Made by a program: the position numbers and the translations under genes. A stretch of 64,000 bases of DNA from Paenibacillus sp. ACRRY (lineage in GTDB: Bacteria > Bacillota > Bacilli > Paenibacillales > Paenibacillaceae): the NCBI RefSeq assembly GCF_022346995.1, contig NZ_JAKRNM010000011.1, positions 91,691-155,690 on the forward strand. The letters run 5' to 3'. The notes below the pieces were generated by a model, which did no database searches, was not told the DNA's origin, and saw nothing but the letters and a program-made list of their open reading frames with translations. This document shows, one piece after another, positions 43,555-53,500 of this stretch (positions within the stretch are counted from its first letter, which is position 1; every line of letters starts with the position of its first letter).

Positions 43555-44031
43555 TTGAAAAGAAAAGGCAGATTTATTTCTTCTGTTGTTATGGCAACTA
43601 TTACGGCAGTATCGGTTGGTTCTTTTGCTTTTACAGAAAGTACATATGCGTCTTCAATAACCCAGTCACCATCAGGCATTTCATCTATCAATCTGCAGGG
43701 AATGGACCTGGAAACCGCACTTATGGCTGTTCAGCAGCAGCGTTCCGCGCTGATTGAATCACAGCTGCAAGCCCAGTTGGAAGCAGTACAGAGTCGCAAT
43801 GCAGCGATTGCGGAACTGAATGGGAAGCTTGCACAAGCCAATGAAAGTGGGGATTTTGAGCTGGCGCAGTCTCTCAAAAACCAAATTGATGCTCTCTCCA
43901 GCTCCCAACAGATGGACATGCTGCGTTTGCAATCCTTGTCCAACAAGCGTAATGAGGCTTTTGACGTGATGACGAACTTTATCAAAAAAATGCAGGATTC
44001 CAGATCATCCATCATCGGCAATATGCGTTAA
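43555..44031 (+). CDS. Small secreted coiled-coil protein
   Basis: A 158-residue protein. TTG 43555 follows the very strong site AAGGAGGTGAT; the upstream longer frame begins before this site and is rejected. The signal peptide ends near residue 33 (STYASS). From ~50 onwards it is almost wholly alpha-helical with Gln/Glu/Ala-rich heptads (QLQAQLEAVQSRNAAIAEL, LAQSLKNQIDALSSSQQ), suggesting one or two long coiled coils. I do not recognise a family. It may be a cell-wall or spore-surface structural protein; this is guesswork. Confidence 0.75.
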   Translation: MKRKGRFISSVVMATITAVSVGSFAFTESTYASSITQSPSGISSINLQGMDLETALMAVQQQRSALIESQLQAQLEAVQSRNAAIAELNGKLAQANESGDFELAQSLKNQIDALSSSQQMDMLRLQSLSNKRNEAFDVMTNFIKKMQDSRSSIIGNMR

Positions 44032-44084
44032 TCTACACTTTTTATCTGCCCCTTTGTGGTCAACGGAAGGTCATGTGGTATAAC

Positions 44085-44128
44085 AAAAAGCGAAGTTCTC
44101 GACATAGCGTCGGTAACTTCGCTTTTTC
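44085..44128. terminator. Bidirectional intrinsic terminator
   Basis: AAAAAGCGAAGTT (44085-44097) / AACTTCGCTTTTT (44115-44127), perfect 13-base stem between convergent genes. Confidence 0.9.
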
Positions 44129-44168
44129 TGCTGTCTTATCCATTAGCCTATATAGCGGCTTCTGAGTC

Positions 44169-47100
44169 TTAACCCGACCAGTCGCGGCGGCGAGTAAAGA
44201 GATCCTTCAGCTCGTCCGTTGACAATTCGGTAATCCAGTTCTCGGAGCTGGTGATAATATTGTCGCTAAGCTGCTGCTTGCTCTCCAACATCTCGTCTAT
44301 GCGCTCTTCCAGCGTGCCGAGGGAGATAAACTTGTGCACTTGGACATCCTTCGTCTGTCCCATGCGGTATGCCCGGTCGGTAGCCTGGTTCTCCACGGCC
44401 GGGTTCCACCAGCGATCAAAGTGAAATACATGATTTGCAGCGGTCAGATTCAGACCCACGCCGCCTGCTTTGATGGACAGAATGAAGACGGATGGCTGTT
44501 CATGCGCAGGCAGTGTACGGGACTGGAACTGGTCAATCATGCGATCCCGTGCCGTCTTGGATGTGCCACCATGCAGATATAACACCGGCTCCTGCAGTTC
44601 CTGCTGGAGAACCTGCTGCAGCATCTGACCCATACCGATGTACTGGGTGAAAATAAGGCAGCGCTCGCCCTCTTCACGAAGCTCACGGACAAGCTCCATC
44701 AGCCGTTCCAGCTTCGCGGAGCGGCTAATCAGCATCGCCATGTCCTGTGGACTGTACAGGTCATACTCCGTCTTGGAGCTATCCGAAGACAACGTCTCCG
44801 GCAGAGCTTCCTTCGTCAGGAGCAGCGGATGGTCACACAGCTGCTTGAGCTGGGTTAATGCAGATAGAATCGCACCTTTGCGCTTAATGCCTTCCAGTTC
44901 TTTCATTTTATCCATCAGTGCCTGCACGGATTGATCGTATAGGGCACTTTGCTCGCCGGTAAGATGAATGTAAGTTTTCATCTCGTTTTTGTCCGGCAGG
45001 TCGAGCTGGATATTCGGATCCTTTTTCTTGCGGCGAAGCATAAATGGTTTGACCAGCTGCTGCAGATCAAGCATGCGCTGCTCATCCTTGTCTTTCTCAA
45101 TCGCGCTGATAAACCGGGTTTGGAAAGCACGTGCGCTGCCAAGGTATCCTGGATTAATAAAATCATAGATGGACCATAGCTCGGCCAGCCGATTTTCAAT
45201 CGGGGTACCTGTCAATGCGATACGGTGTTTAGCTGGGAAACTGCGTACCGCCAGGGATTGCTTGGTTTGCGCATTTTTAATGTTCTGTGCCTCGTCCAGA
45301 CAGATGGAAGCCCAAGTGTATGTCTGTAACATCTCTTGGTCCAGAGTGGCCGTGGCATACGACGTAATGATGATATCGACCTGTTCGGTCAGTTCCTTGA
45401 ATGCTTCTCCGCTAAGTCTGCGTGCTCCGTAGTGCAGACTGACATTAATCGAAGGTGCAAAACGGCTGATTTCTTTCTGCCAGTTGCCCAGTACCGAAGT
45501 GGGACAGACGAGAAGGGCAGGAGCATCCCCGGGTAACCGCTGCTGATTCTCCTTGAGATGCAGCAAATAGGTAATAAATTGAATGGTCTTGCCAAGCCCC
45601 ATATCGTCCGCAAGGCAAGCTCCAAGGCCGAATTTGCGCAAGAATCCAAGCCATGCAAATCCCTCTTTTTGATAGGAGCGAAGTTCTGCATGCAGCCCCG
45701 CCGGAACGGGAAGGGAGGGAGCCCCGCCTTGTCCGCCGCCAAGCTGTGCAATGATCTGGTTCAGGTGTTCATTCAGCTCGACCTCCAGACGAATGTTCTC
45801 ATTAGACTGCGGCTGCTGCTCCTCCTCGGTTTGCTGTCCTTCCTTCCATTTCTGATTACGATATTCACGCTGTTCATTTTGCAGCAGATGCAGGTGCAGA
45901 ATATCTTGAAACGACAGCCCCTGTTCCCGATCGACACCGCCCATGGCCCGCCGAATCTGCTCCAGAAGGGCAGGGTCGAGTGGTACCCACTCTCCGCGGA
46001 ACCGTACCAGCCGCTCGTTGCGGGCAACGAGGTCGGCGAACTCCTCTTCACTGAGATCGGTATCTCCAATCGCAATGCGCCAGTCAAAATGAATGATCGA
46101 GTCCAGTCCGAAGAAGGACTGTCCGCGTTCACTGCCTTCTTCCGGCTTTACCTTGGCACGAAGTTTAGGTTTCTTTTTACGGGCTGCTTCCCACCATCCC
46201 GGTAGCAGTACCTGCCAGCCTGATTCCAGCAGTCTGCCGCTGTCAATGGTAAGGAACTGCCATGCATCCTGATCACTGAGCGGATCGCTGAGCACATCAC
46301 GGCTCCCACTGGTGGAACGGCTGATTCGCGGCAAATGTGCACGCAGCTGCTCCAGCCACCCGGCAGAACGGTCAAGGATAAATGCTGTCCACACCTCCGG
46401 CCATTCACCTTCAAGCCTTCCGCGGGAATCGAGCCGGACGGGAATCAATGAAGCAGCATCCAGCTTATCCTGCAAAACTACACGCAGCCGCCATGCGGGT
46501 TCGTCTTCATCCGGTTCCAGCAATTGCAGAAGCGGGCGGAACGGGGCAGCGTCTGCTTTCCATCCGATGGAGACAAGCCAGGCCTGGGCATCCATTCCTG
46601 CTGTCCTTGGTGGTGTCCCCCCTTGAGGGAACAGCTGAGGGAACTCGCGCCGCAGATCGGTTGCAGCTTCCTCAGTGTTATACCACCGCTGGAATACAGT
46701 AGCAGAATAGGCGGCATTAAGTCCCTCGGCGTAGCTCTCGTCTGTCTCTTCGAGGGCTTTGCTCAGCGCGGATCGTTCCTGTGGCTTCATGCTATCCGGG
46801 TCCCAGCTCCATTGCAGCTGACCTGTACGATAAGCAGCGAAGCTGGGGACATATTTTCGATTTTCAATGGTTGAAGCAAGTGCAGAAGCAAGTCTAATCA
46901 GATGAGCTGCCTGCTCGTCCCATTTCCATTCAATGTGCAGCAGCGTGTGCATCTCTGCGAAGAAAGGAATGACCTCTTCTGCAGGCAGTACCACCAGATC
47001 GATATCTTCAATCTGTCTCGTCTCCAGCTCGGTTCCGTAGAAGGACGGAGCATGCCAGGCAAATAGTCGCTGCTTAAGCGACTGCCCCGATACAAAATGA

Positions 47101-47195
47101 TGAGTATTAAGTGCTCCATAAAATAAGGCGTCACCGTATCCGGTTAATGCGACGTGGACTTCAATCGTTTCGGTATAGGGATGTATAAGGCTCAT
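44169..47195 (-). CDS. ywqA: SNF2-family DEAD/DEAH helicase (YwqA-like)
   Basis: A 1008-residue ATPase of the SNF2/RapA-like superfamily 2. The N-terminal half (~1-470) is an extended region found in bacterial SNF2 proteins. The motor has Walker A DDMGLGKT (~560), DEAQNIKN (Walker B, ~660), LTGTPIENRL, and a C-terminal lobe with LIFTQY and QATDRAYRMGQTKDV. Its ATG overlaps the stop of the upstream SWIM-domain gene by 4 bases, so the two are co-translated. The pair matches B. subtilis ywqA/ywqB. Translocation along double-stranded DNA is expected; the biological role is unknown. Confidence 0.92.
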   Translation of the reverse strand: MSLIHPYTETIEVHVALTGYGDALFYGALNTHHFVSGQSLKQRLFAWHAPSFYGTELETRQIEDIDLVVLPAEEVIPFFAEMHTLLHIEWKWDEQAAHLIRLASALASTIENRKYVPSFAAYRTGQLQWSWDPDSMKPQERSALSKALEETDESYAEGLNAAYSATVFQRWYNTEEAATDLRREFPQLFPQGGTPPRTAGMDAQAWLVSIGWKADAAPFRPLLQLLEPDEDEPAWRLRVVLQDKLDAASLIPVRLDSRGRLEGEWPEVWTAFILDRSAGWLEQLRAHLPRISRSTSGSRDVLSDPLSDQDAWQFLTIDSGRLLESGWQVLLPGWWEAARKKKPKLRAKVKPEEGSERGQSFFGLDSIIHFDWRIAIGDTDLSEEEFADLVARNERLVRFRGEWVPLDPALLEQIRRAMGGVDREQGLSFQDILHLHLLQNEQREYRNQKWKEGQQTEEEQQPQSNENIRLEVELNEHLNQIIAQLGGGQGGAPSLPVPAGLHAELRSYQKEGFAWLGFLRKFGLGACLADDMGLGKTIQFITYLLHLKENQQRLPGDAPALLVCPTSVLGNWQKEISRFAPSINVSLHYGARRLSGEAFKELTEQVDIIITSYATATLDQEMLQTYTWASICLDEAQNIKNAQTKQSLAVRSFPAKHRIALTGTPIENRLAELWSIYDFINPGYLGSARAFQTRFISAIEKDKDEQRMLDLQQLVKPFMLRRKKKDPNIQLDLPDKNEMKTYIHLTGEQSALYDQSVQALMDKMKELEGIKRKGAILSALTQLKQLCDHPLLLTKEALPETLSSDSSKTEYDLYSPQDMAMLISRSAKLERLMELVRELREEGERCLIFTQYIGMGQMLQQVLQQELQEPVLYLHGGTSKTARDRMIDQFQSRTLPAHEQPSVFILSIKAGGVGLNLTAANHVFHFDRWWNPAVENQATDRAYRMGQTKDVQVHKFISLGTLEERIDEMLESKQQLSDNIITSSENWITELSTDELKDLFTRRRDWSG

Positions 47196-48958
47196 GAGAT
47201 CAACTTACCTTTCCGAAGTTCTTCCTGCAGCGCACGTAGTCTGCTATTCCGCACAGCCAGTGCGGTGATGAAATCTTCCCAGCGTTCCTCTTGCTTCAGT
47301 TTTTTGTAGATTTTGGACAGCCGCTTCAGCAGCTTGACCGCTGCCTTGTAACCGTCTCTGTTTTTGTGTCCGATGTATCGTTCCACGGCCTGATGGTAGA
47401 ACGGAAGCAGGAGCTCCGGTGCATCTTTTTCAATCGGCTGCAGCACTGCCACGCGAAATTCAAGCGGTTCTGTCTCCGTACTCAACTGGAAATCAATCCA
47501 GCGCCGCCACTGTCCGCGGCTATGCATAGCTTCTTCGTAAGCCGGACGGGAGTGAGGGAGCATGCTGACCAAGGTATCCCACATGTGATTTTCCATCTCG
47601 GGAAGATGCTTGATCGTCATGTCCCAAAGCTGCATATAATCCTGCAGAGGTTCATTCCGGCGATTAGCCAGCAGTGGTCCAAGCTGTGCAAGCCATGCAC
47701 CGAGCCTCTTCCAACCCGCTTCATCCGCGAGCACATGCAGGAAATGCAGCAGATGTTCTGCCGGGATGCCGTACGCCGTACTCCCACTCGTCAACCGCTG
47801 CCAGGCTTGCTCGTCCTGACGCAAGTGGAAGTATATCCAGCTTTGCGCGAGCACAAGTGGCAAGGGCGCCGATTTTCCAGGCTTACCGGACTGGCTACTG
47901 CCTGTCAGATTGGCTACACCTAGCACACGATCTCCGTTATTGCTTGGTGTGTTCAGGGCAGTTTCTTTCAACTGATCTTCGATGTCCTGTAAAATGTTCA
48001 GCTCCGATATGAGCAAATGATCCTTTTGTAAGTGAGGAACGATCCAATTTAGCCAAACCTGCCGATAGATCGGCGTGAACAGCATTAATGTGGATGTCTC
48101 GGACATCATCTGTGCGCGGAGGTACGTTATGGTTTCTTCAAGCCGCTTCCACAGCTGCTTAAGCTTATTGTCCGGTAGCTCAGCGGATTGAAGGGGGCGG
48201 CTCAGTACCTGATCCATGCCTTTCTGAAGTGCATCTACAGCAAGTTGTGCCGGGTAACTTAGATAGACAGGTGTATGGCTGATTGGATGACGAGAAGGGA
48301 CGCAGTATCGCATAAGGTACAGATGTACATGGAATTCAAATAGCTGATCCATCCCCGCGGATAATTTGGGCTTAATCGCATACAGTTCATCGGCAGCTTC
48401 TTGCACATATGTTGTACTTGGCGTGCCTGTACCCAATCGGGCCAAACATCGTTCGAACAGTTCATGCCACTCCGTAATTTCCAGGCCTGCAAGCTCTGAT
48501 GCCCGTTCCCTGATCTGACTGTACTGTTGATGAGGGATATCCGTATCCTGCTCGGATACCACATCGGAGCGAAATGCAGACATGGAAGCTGCGGGTTTTG
48601 GTGCCTGTTTCAAAGCGGTGCTGGAATGAGCATTAACGATGGCATGCACGGGCCTTTCCAGCAGCTCGGCATAACTCATCATAACGGCAATGATATGTTT
48701 ACAGCGCGAACCCACCGGGCAGGTACAGTAGCTGGTGGGCAGAGACTGGACGCTTAAGGTGACGTTATACTCTTCAGAGCCCTGCACGTCGGCAGTGATT
48801 CCGTGATGTTCCGTTAAGGTTAATGATCCAACACGTTTCTGTTTATAATATTGGAATCCGCGCATAATCGTCAGATTATTAAAGTGCTCGGCAACCTCTC
48901 GAATCAATTGCTGCCACTGCGCATCATCCAGATTCATGTCAATCGGTATGTTCATCAT
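47192..48958 (-). CDS. ywqB: SWIM zinc-finger protein (YwqB-like)
   Basis: A 588-residue protein with a SWIM finger near residue ~80: CTCPVGSRCKH (CxCx(n)CxH). The rest is helical with no obvious domain. SWIM fingers occur in proteins that bind DNA or protein partners of SNF2 ATPases. AGGAGATGGA precedes the ATG. It is the first gene of the pair. Confidence 0.88.
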   Translation of the reverse strand: MMNIPIDMNLDDAQWQQLIREVAEHFNNLTIMRGFQYYKQKRVGSLTLTEHHGITADVQGSEEYNVTLSVQSLPTSYCTCPVGSRCKHIIAVMMSYAELLERPVHAIVNAHSSTALKQAPKPAASMSAFRSDVVSEQDTDIPHQQYSQIRERASELAGLEITEWHELFERCLARLGTGTPSTTYVQEAADELYAIKPKLSAGMDQLFEFHVHLYLMRYCVPSRHPISHTPVYLSYPAQLAVDALQKGMDQVLSRPLQSAELPDNKLKQLWKRLEETITYLRAQMMSETSTLMLFTPIYRQVWLNWIVPHLQKDHLLISELNILQDIEDQLKETALNTPSNNGDRVLGVANLTGSSQSGKPGKSAPLPLVLAQSWIYFHLRQDEQAWQRLTSGSTAYGIPAEHLLHFLHVLADEAGWKRLGAWLAQLGPLLANRRNEPLQDYMQLWDMTIKHLPEMENHMWDTLVSMLPHSRPAYEEAMHSRGQWRRWIDFQLSTETEPLEFRVAVLQPIEKDAPELLLPFYHQAVERYIGHKNRDGYKAAVKLLKRLSKIYKKLKQEERWEDFITALAVRNSRLRALQEELRKGKLIS

Positions 48959-49233
48959 TCCATCTCCTGGGCAATCATAGGTTTAACGATCCATACGCCT
49001 TGACGTATGGTGTGGATTTTCTGTATCCATCATATCAGTTATGGGTGTCCACGTGCATGGATTGAGAGAACTTGTAATAGACTTTTTGATCATTATAAAT
49101 GGAACAGCCAGGGGTGGATTTACCCACCTGCATGCGTTATTGCTCCATATTGTGTATGCTTAGCGTATGTATTCCTATCAGGAACGATACAGGCCTTGAA
49201 GCGGTCAATTTCAATCAACAGGAGAGAGCATAT

Positions 49234-50052
49234 ATGAAAATACTTACGTTAAATACACACGCCTGGGCGGAAGAAGACCAGTTGAACAAGATCAGCCAGC
49301 TGGCTGATTTTATTAATACACATCAGTTTGATGTAATCTCCATGCAGGAGGTCAATCAATCCATAGAAGAGTCGGCATTGTCTGCAGAACACTTGCAGCA
49401 TTTTATCTCAACCGATCCTGATGCCGTGATCAAAAAAGACAATTACGCTCACGTCTTGCTGACGCAACTGACCGATACCTATTACTGGACATGGGTGCCG
49501 ACGCATATCGGATTCAGCAAATACGATGAGGGTCTGGCGATTCTAAGCCGTACACCAATTACAGCTTCTTTTGAAGAATATGTTTCTCACCTGTGCGATT
49601 ATAGTAACTACCGGACACGCAAAATTGTGGGCATACAGACGGCCGTTGAAGGTGAGGCAACGTGGTTTGTGAACGGGCACTATAACTGGTGGGATGATGA
49701 ACAGGAACCATTCAAGGGACAATGGGAATTAACGGAGAGCAAGCTGGCTCCATACTTGGATCAGCCTCTGTTTATTATGGGAGATTTTAATAATGTTGCG
49801 GAGGTGCGCGAGGAGGGCTATGATCACATCATCAGCCAAGGCTGGAATGATCTCTATACCACTGCCGAACAAAAGGATGATGGAGCAACGGTAGTCAAAG
49901 CCATTGCGGGTTGGGCTGACAACAAACGTGATCTGCGGATTGATTACATTTTCTCCAAACATCCAGTGCAGGCGAAGTCCTCTACTGTCGTGCTTAACGG
50001 CAAGAACGGCCCGGTTGTATCTGACCACTACGGGGTGGCTGTGGAAATTTAG
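49234..50052 (+). CDS. Endonuclease/exonuclease/phosphatase family protein, probable sugar-phosphatase
   Basis: A 272-residue EEP-fold enzyme. Catalytic motifs are MQEVNQS (metal Glu), NGHYNWW, MGDFNN, RIDYIFS and VSDHYGVAV. The MKILTLNTHAW start and overall length resemble maltose-6'-phosphate phosphatase (MapP) of lactic acid bacteria more than DNA-repair nucleases; this is inference. ATG 49234 has AGGAGAG upstream; the longer frame lacks a ribosome site. There are no sugar PTS genes nearby. The gap 48959-49233 holds the divergent upstream regions and no gene. Confidence 0.82.
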   Translation: MKILTLNTHAWAEEDQLNKISQLADFINTHQFDVISMQEVNQSIEESALSAEHLQHFISTDPDAVIKKDNYAHVLLTQLTDTYYWTWVPTHIGFSKYDEGLAILSRTPITASFEEYVSHLCDYSNYRTRKIVGIQTAVEGEATWFVNGHYNWWDDEQEPFKGQWELTESKLAPYLDQPLFIMGDFNNVAEVREEGYDHIISQGWNDLYTTAEQKDDGATVVKAIAGWADNKRDLRIDYIFSKHPVQAKSSTVVLNGKNGPVVSDHYGVAVEI

Positions 50053-50084
50053 CAAATGATTCTGATTGTCCTGTAGCAAAAATG

Positions 50085-50136
50085 AAAAGCCTCCGCTGGC
50101 TTCCGTCACAAGGAAGTCAGTCGGGGGCTTCTTTTA
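50085..50136 (+). terminator. Intrinsic terminator
   Basis: GAAAAGCCTCCGCTGGCTTCC pairs in two blocks with GGAAGTCAGTCGGGGGCTTC, followed by TTTTAT. Confidence 0.75.
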
Positions 50137-50196
50137 TTGAATGCATTATGTACATTTGCGTTTTATCTATTTGTCCGTTCTATTATCTTGCTATTC

Positions 50197-51024
50197 CTAC
50201 TCCAAGGCCAGCATCTCGGTCACGAATTTTTTCAGATTCGCACTGGTTTCGCTGAGCTGCTCAATACTTTGCATAAATTCACTGACCAACTGTGCCTGAT
50301 CCACGGTTGCAGTTGTGATCTGCCCGATCTCCAGCTCCATATGCTTCATTGAATCTTGAACGCTGCCTAGCGAGGTTTCGATATCTGAGGCTGCCTGTTT
50401 GGTGTGATCCGATAGCTTGCGAACTTCACTGGCAACAACACCGAACCCACTTCCCAGATCGCCGACGCGAGCGGCTTCAATCATGGCGTTCAGGCCAAGC
50501 AAATTGGTTTGTTCAGATACTTCGCGAATCACATTGGTTACCTTGGTCACACTGACTGAATTCTCTGCGGCTTGTTTGGAGTTGCGCAAGATCTCTTCCG
50601 AAGTAGCGGATAGTTCCTCCGAATGGGCTGCAATCTGCTGAATACCACCAAGCAGGGCGTTAATGGTTGCTTCATTTTCACTGATTAGTTTCTCAAGGGT
50701 GATATGGTTATCCAGCGCGTAATTTACGCCCAATATGCCAACAACCTGGTCGTTCTCTTGAATTGGAATAAGAATGGCGTCAAAAGGTCTGCCTTGCAGA
50801 TCGCCTGGCATTCTTGCCACGGTACGGGAATTCCGGTTTGTCAGCATTTTGAAATTCTTATAGTCTTCGTGCAGCTCGTCTCCTACTTTGACACCAATCT
50901 CAAGCCCGATGGCCTCGGCGAAATATAACACTTTCTCATGATCATTAATGGATATGGAAACATCGTCACGAAACATCTGTCTTACAAAAGGCATAGCATT
51001 TACCAAAGATTCAAGGATACTCAA
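50197..51024 (-). CDS. Soluble methyl-accepting chemotaxis-like protein
   Basis: A 275-residue protein without membrane helices. The N-terminal ~115 residues form a PAS-like sensor (SISINDHEKVLYFAEAIG). The ~150-residue C-terminal part is a short MCP signalling hairpin with the tip SEQTNLLGLNAMIEAARVG, a variant of the usual TNLLALNAAIEAARAGE. It may bind CheA/CheW in the cytosol. It is a single gene; no che genes are nearby. Position 51025-51201 is a divergent upstream region. Confidence 0.88.
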   Translation of the reverse strand: MSILESLVNAMPFVRQMFRDDVSISINDHEKVLYFAEAIGLEIGVKVGDELHEDYKNFKMLTNRNSRTVARMPGDLQGRPFDAILIPIQENDQVVGILGVNYALDNHITLEKLISENEATINALLGGIQQIAAHSEELSATSEEILRNSKQAAENSVSVTKVTNVIREVSEQTNLLGLNAMIEAARVGDLGSGFGVVASEVRKLSDHTKQAASDIETSLGSVQDSMKHMELEIGQITTATVDQAQLVSEFMQSIEQLSETSANLKKFVTEMLALE

Positions 51025-51273
51025 GGCTCATCTTTCCTTTCCAATACAAAAAGTGGAATTTCCATTCTAATACCTTTATCGGCAGGCCATTCCCATTTTT
51101 AAACCGATTCTCTGATTTTGTCGATATTAGACGATTTGTTCAGAATTGGTTCAGAGCTTCCTTATATAATGTGCAGGACGTGATATGCCTGTATTTATGG
51201 ATTGAAGTTGAATTCCATCTGTAGTATCCAGGCTGGGATGACGCTTATATATTTTGGATTGGGGGAGCTATTC

Positions 51274-53196
51274 TTGAAAAGACATCATTTTATCTGTTCG
51301 CTGCTTGCAGCTTCATTGTTAACAACACCTTTGTGGAACACACAGGCCAATGGGGCAGCCGTATTTACGGATATTGAAGGTTCATACGCCAAGGACGCGA
51401 TTGTAAGACTGCAAAATGAAGGTATCGTTACTGGAATCAGCGATGTTCGCTTCAATCCGGCAGGTGAAATCAAAAGACAGGATTTTGCTGTGATCTTGGC
51501 CAAAGCATTAAAACTGGATACATCTAATGTACCTTCCATTCCGACATTTTCGGATGTACCTGTAAATAGCTATGCTTACGCTTCAATCGAAGCCGGGTAT
51601 CAAGCGGGATTATTGAACGGCATGGGTAGAGGGGAATTCGGCACGGGTCAGACGTTATCGAGACAGGATATGGTGGTAACCCTGATGAGAGGGCTGGGGA
51701 TGGACGTAACGGGCAAAGCAGCTTCATTAACGTTCAAGGATAGCAGCAGCATATCGGATTACGCTAAGGATGCAGTCGGCGCTGCCCAGGAAGCCGGATT
51801 CATTGTGGGAGACAGAAATAACATGTTCAATCCAGTGCTGCAGGCAGACCGCCAGGCGGTAGCTCTGACTGCTTCCCGTTTTCTGCAGGCAATAGAGGAA
51901 AGGCTGATTACACAACCTGAACCAACACCAGTACCGGAAACTGAGCCGGAACCAGAACCAGCACCTGCCCCAACTCCATCGACAACCACGAGCAGCGGGG
52001 GTTCATCGTCAGGTAGCAGTAGCGGAGGAGGCACCATCCCTTCGGTACCGGCTGACATATCAGCACCAACAGTGAATGTGAACCGGATTTTCTTTAACGA
52101 TAACTACAGCGGAACACAAGATCAGCTTTGGGGAGAGGCAGGAGCAGTAAGCGAAGCGGGAGCTGTTGTTAAGGCATATCCGTGGAAAGATCTCAACGAG
52201 AATGGAAAAGTGGACAGCGATGAGTTGAAAACAGCCATTGTGCTTGGCGAGAGCTTGAGTGATGGATCGTTCGCAGCGGGGGATATCGGGGATTATCCAG
52301 CCGGGATATACCGGTTTATTTTGACCGCTACAGACAAGGCAGGCAACGAATCTGCCCGGGACCTGGCGAGTTTGTTAAAAATCAAGCTGGTCCATAATGA
52401 GCAGCCGGCACTGGACGTTGAGGCCCCTACTGTGGACGTTAGCAAATTTAGAGTTATTGATAACTACAATGGCACGTTTGATCAAATTCAGGGTGAGCCA
52501 GGGGCCGTTGGAGAAGAGAATGCCATTGTGGCTTTCTACAAATGGTCTGATGATAATAATAACGATATCGTGGACGAGGAAGAGCTTGCAAGTCCTCTTC
52601 TGCTTGGCTCTAGCCAGGCTGACGGTTCACTGCCTCCGACCATTTTGCTTAACCTTCCACCAGGAGACTATAGATATGTGATTACTGCCAAGGATCAGGC
52701 TGGTAACGAGTCACCTAGAGATACTGAACATGTGTTTACATTTACGCTCGTCAAAGGTGATGCTCCCGTAGATGTTCCTACTTTAGCATCGAGCCATTTT
52801 GGGTTTGATGGCAAAGAAGGTAAAACAAAATATCTCCAAACAGAATATCAGAATTTCCCTTTTACCTTGAATTATAGTCTAGGGGAAGAATTTGTAGATG
52901 GTACGATTGAATACTCAACCGATGCATTTAAGTTTAGTGTAGAGGATTCCTATGTTATAAATGGCGTTCTTTACAGCATTGATGACAGTCAGATCAGTAA
53001 TGATGGGCATACCCTTAGACTTGATAAATTAAATTCAGGTGCTGATACGGTAGTCACTTTGAAATTGGGGAACAAAATGAATGACGTAAGAAAGCAGTAT
53101 GATATGTTTATTCGAGTGGATGCAGATGGGAACGGACTGGCCAAATCTGAATACGCAGAAGATAAACTAATCATTAACTTTACCATATTCGGATGA
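51274..53196 (+). CDS. SLH surface protein with two duplicated modules carrying EF-hand-like loops
   Basis: A 640-residue exported protein. The start is TTG 51274 after GGGGGAGC. The signal peptide is ~1-27. Three SLH repeats (~30-210) are followed by a Pro/Glu linker and a Ser/Gly linker. Two ~115-residue modules start near 52066 and 52426 (period 360 bases), each with an EF-hand-type loop: DLNENGKVDSDE and DDNNNDIVDEEE. A unique C-terminal domain of ~130 residues follows. It should be wall-anchored and bind Ca2+ (inference). Confidence 0.88.
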   Translation: MKRHHFICSLLAASLLTTPLWNTQANGAAVFTDIEGSYAKDAIVRLQNEGIVTGISDVRFNPAGEIKRQDFAVILAKALKLDTSNVPSIPTFSDVPVNSYAYASIEAGYQAGLLNGMGRGEFGTGQTLSRQDMVVTLMRGLGMDVTGKAASLTFKDSSSISDYAKDAVGAAQEAGFIVGDRNNMFNPVLQADRQAVALTASRFLQAIEERLITQPEPTPVPETEPEPEPAPAPTPSTTTSSGGSSSGSSSGGGTIPSVPADISAPTVNVNRIFFNDNYSGTQDQLWGEAGAVSEAGAVVKAYPWKDLNENGKVDSDELKTAIVLGESLSDGSFAAGDIGDYPAGIYRFILTATDKAGNESARDLASLLKIKLVHNEQPALDVEAPTVDVSKFRVIDNYNGTFDQIQGEPGAVGEENAIVAFYKWSDDNNNDIVDEEELASPLLLGSSQADGSLPPTILLNLPPGDYRYVITAKDQAGNESPRDTEHVFTFTLVKGDAPVDVPTLASSHFGFDGKEGKTKYLQTEYQNFPFTLNYSLGEEFVDGTIEYSTDAFKFSVEDSYVINGVLYSIDDSQISNDGHTLRLDKLNSGADTVVTLKLGNKMNDVRKQYDMFIRVDADGNGLAKSEYAEDKLIINFTIFG

Positions 53197-53206
53197 ATTG
53201 CATCTG

Positions 53207-53238
53207 ACCGGCTTACAATTTTGTGGTCCGGTTTTTTG
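53207..53238 (+). terminator. Weak intrinsic terminator
   Basis: ACCGG (53207-53211) / CCGGT (53228-53232) followed by TTTTTT. Short stem with a long loop. The rest of the gap to 53500 (~260 bases) shows no gene; TATACT at 53423-53428 is a possible -10 for the next gene. Confidence 0.55.
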
Positions 53239-53500
53239 CTGGGGAAATGCAAGGGAGGATCAAAATTCAGAATTATGAAAGCGCAATCAAATTTCTGTAG
53301 CCACCAACAAACCTGTCAGTTATACTGGGGATATTATTCGGCTGTTTTGAAATAAGCTTGGAGTCGTACGCTTACGATCCAATTGCCGTGGTAAAAGGGT
53401 TTTTCTCACAAGGGTTAAGCGCTATACTTAAACTGTATGCTTGCACAATTACGTTTGAAGAGAGAGTGTTCATTCCATCTGGAGAGGACTGTGGCAATCC

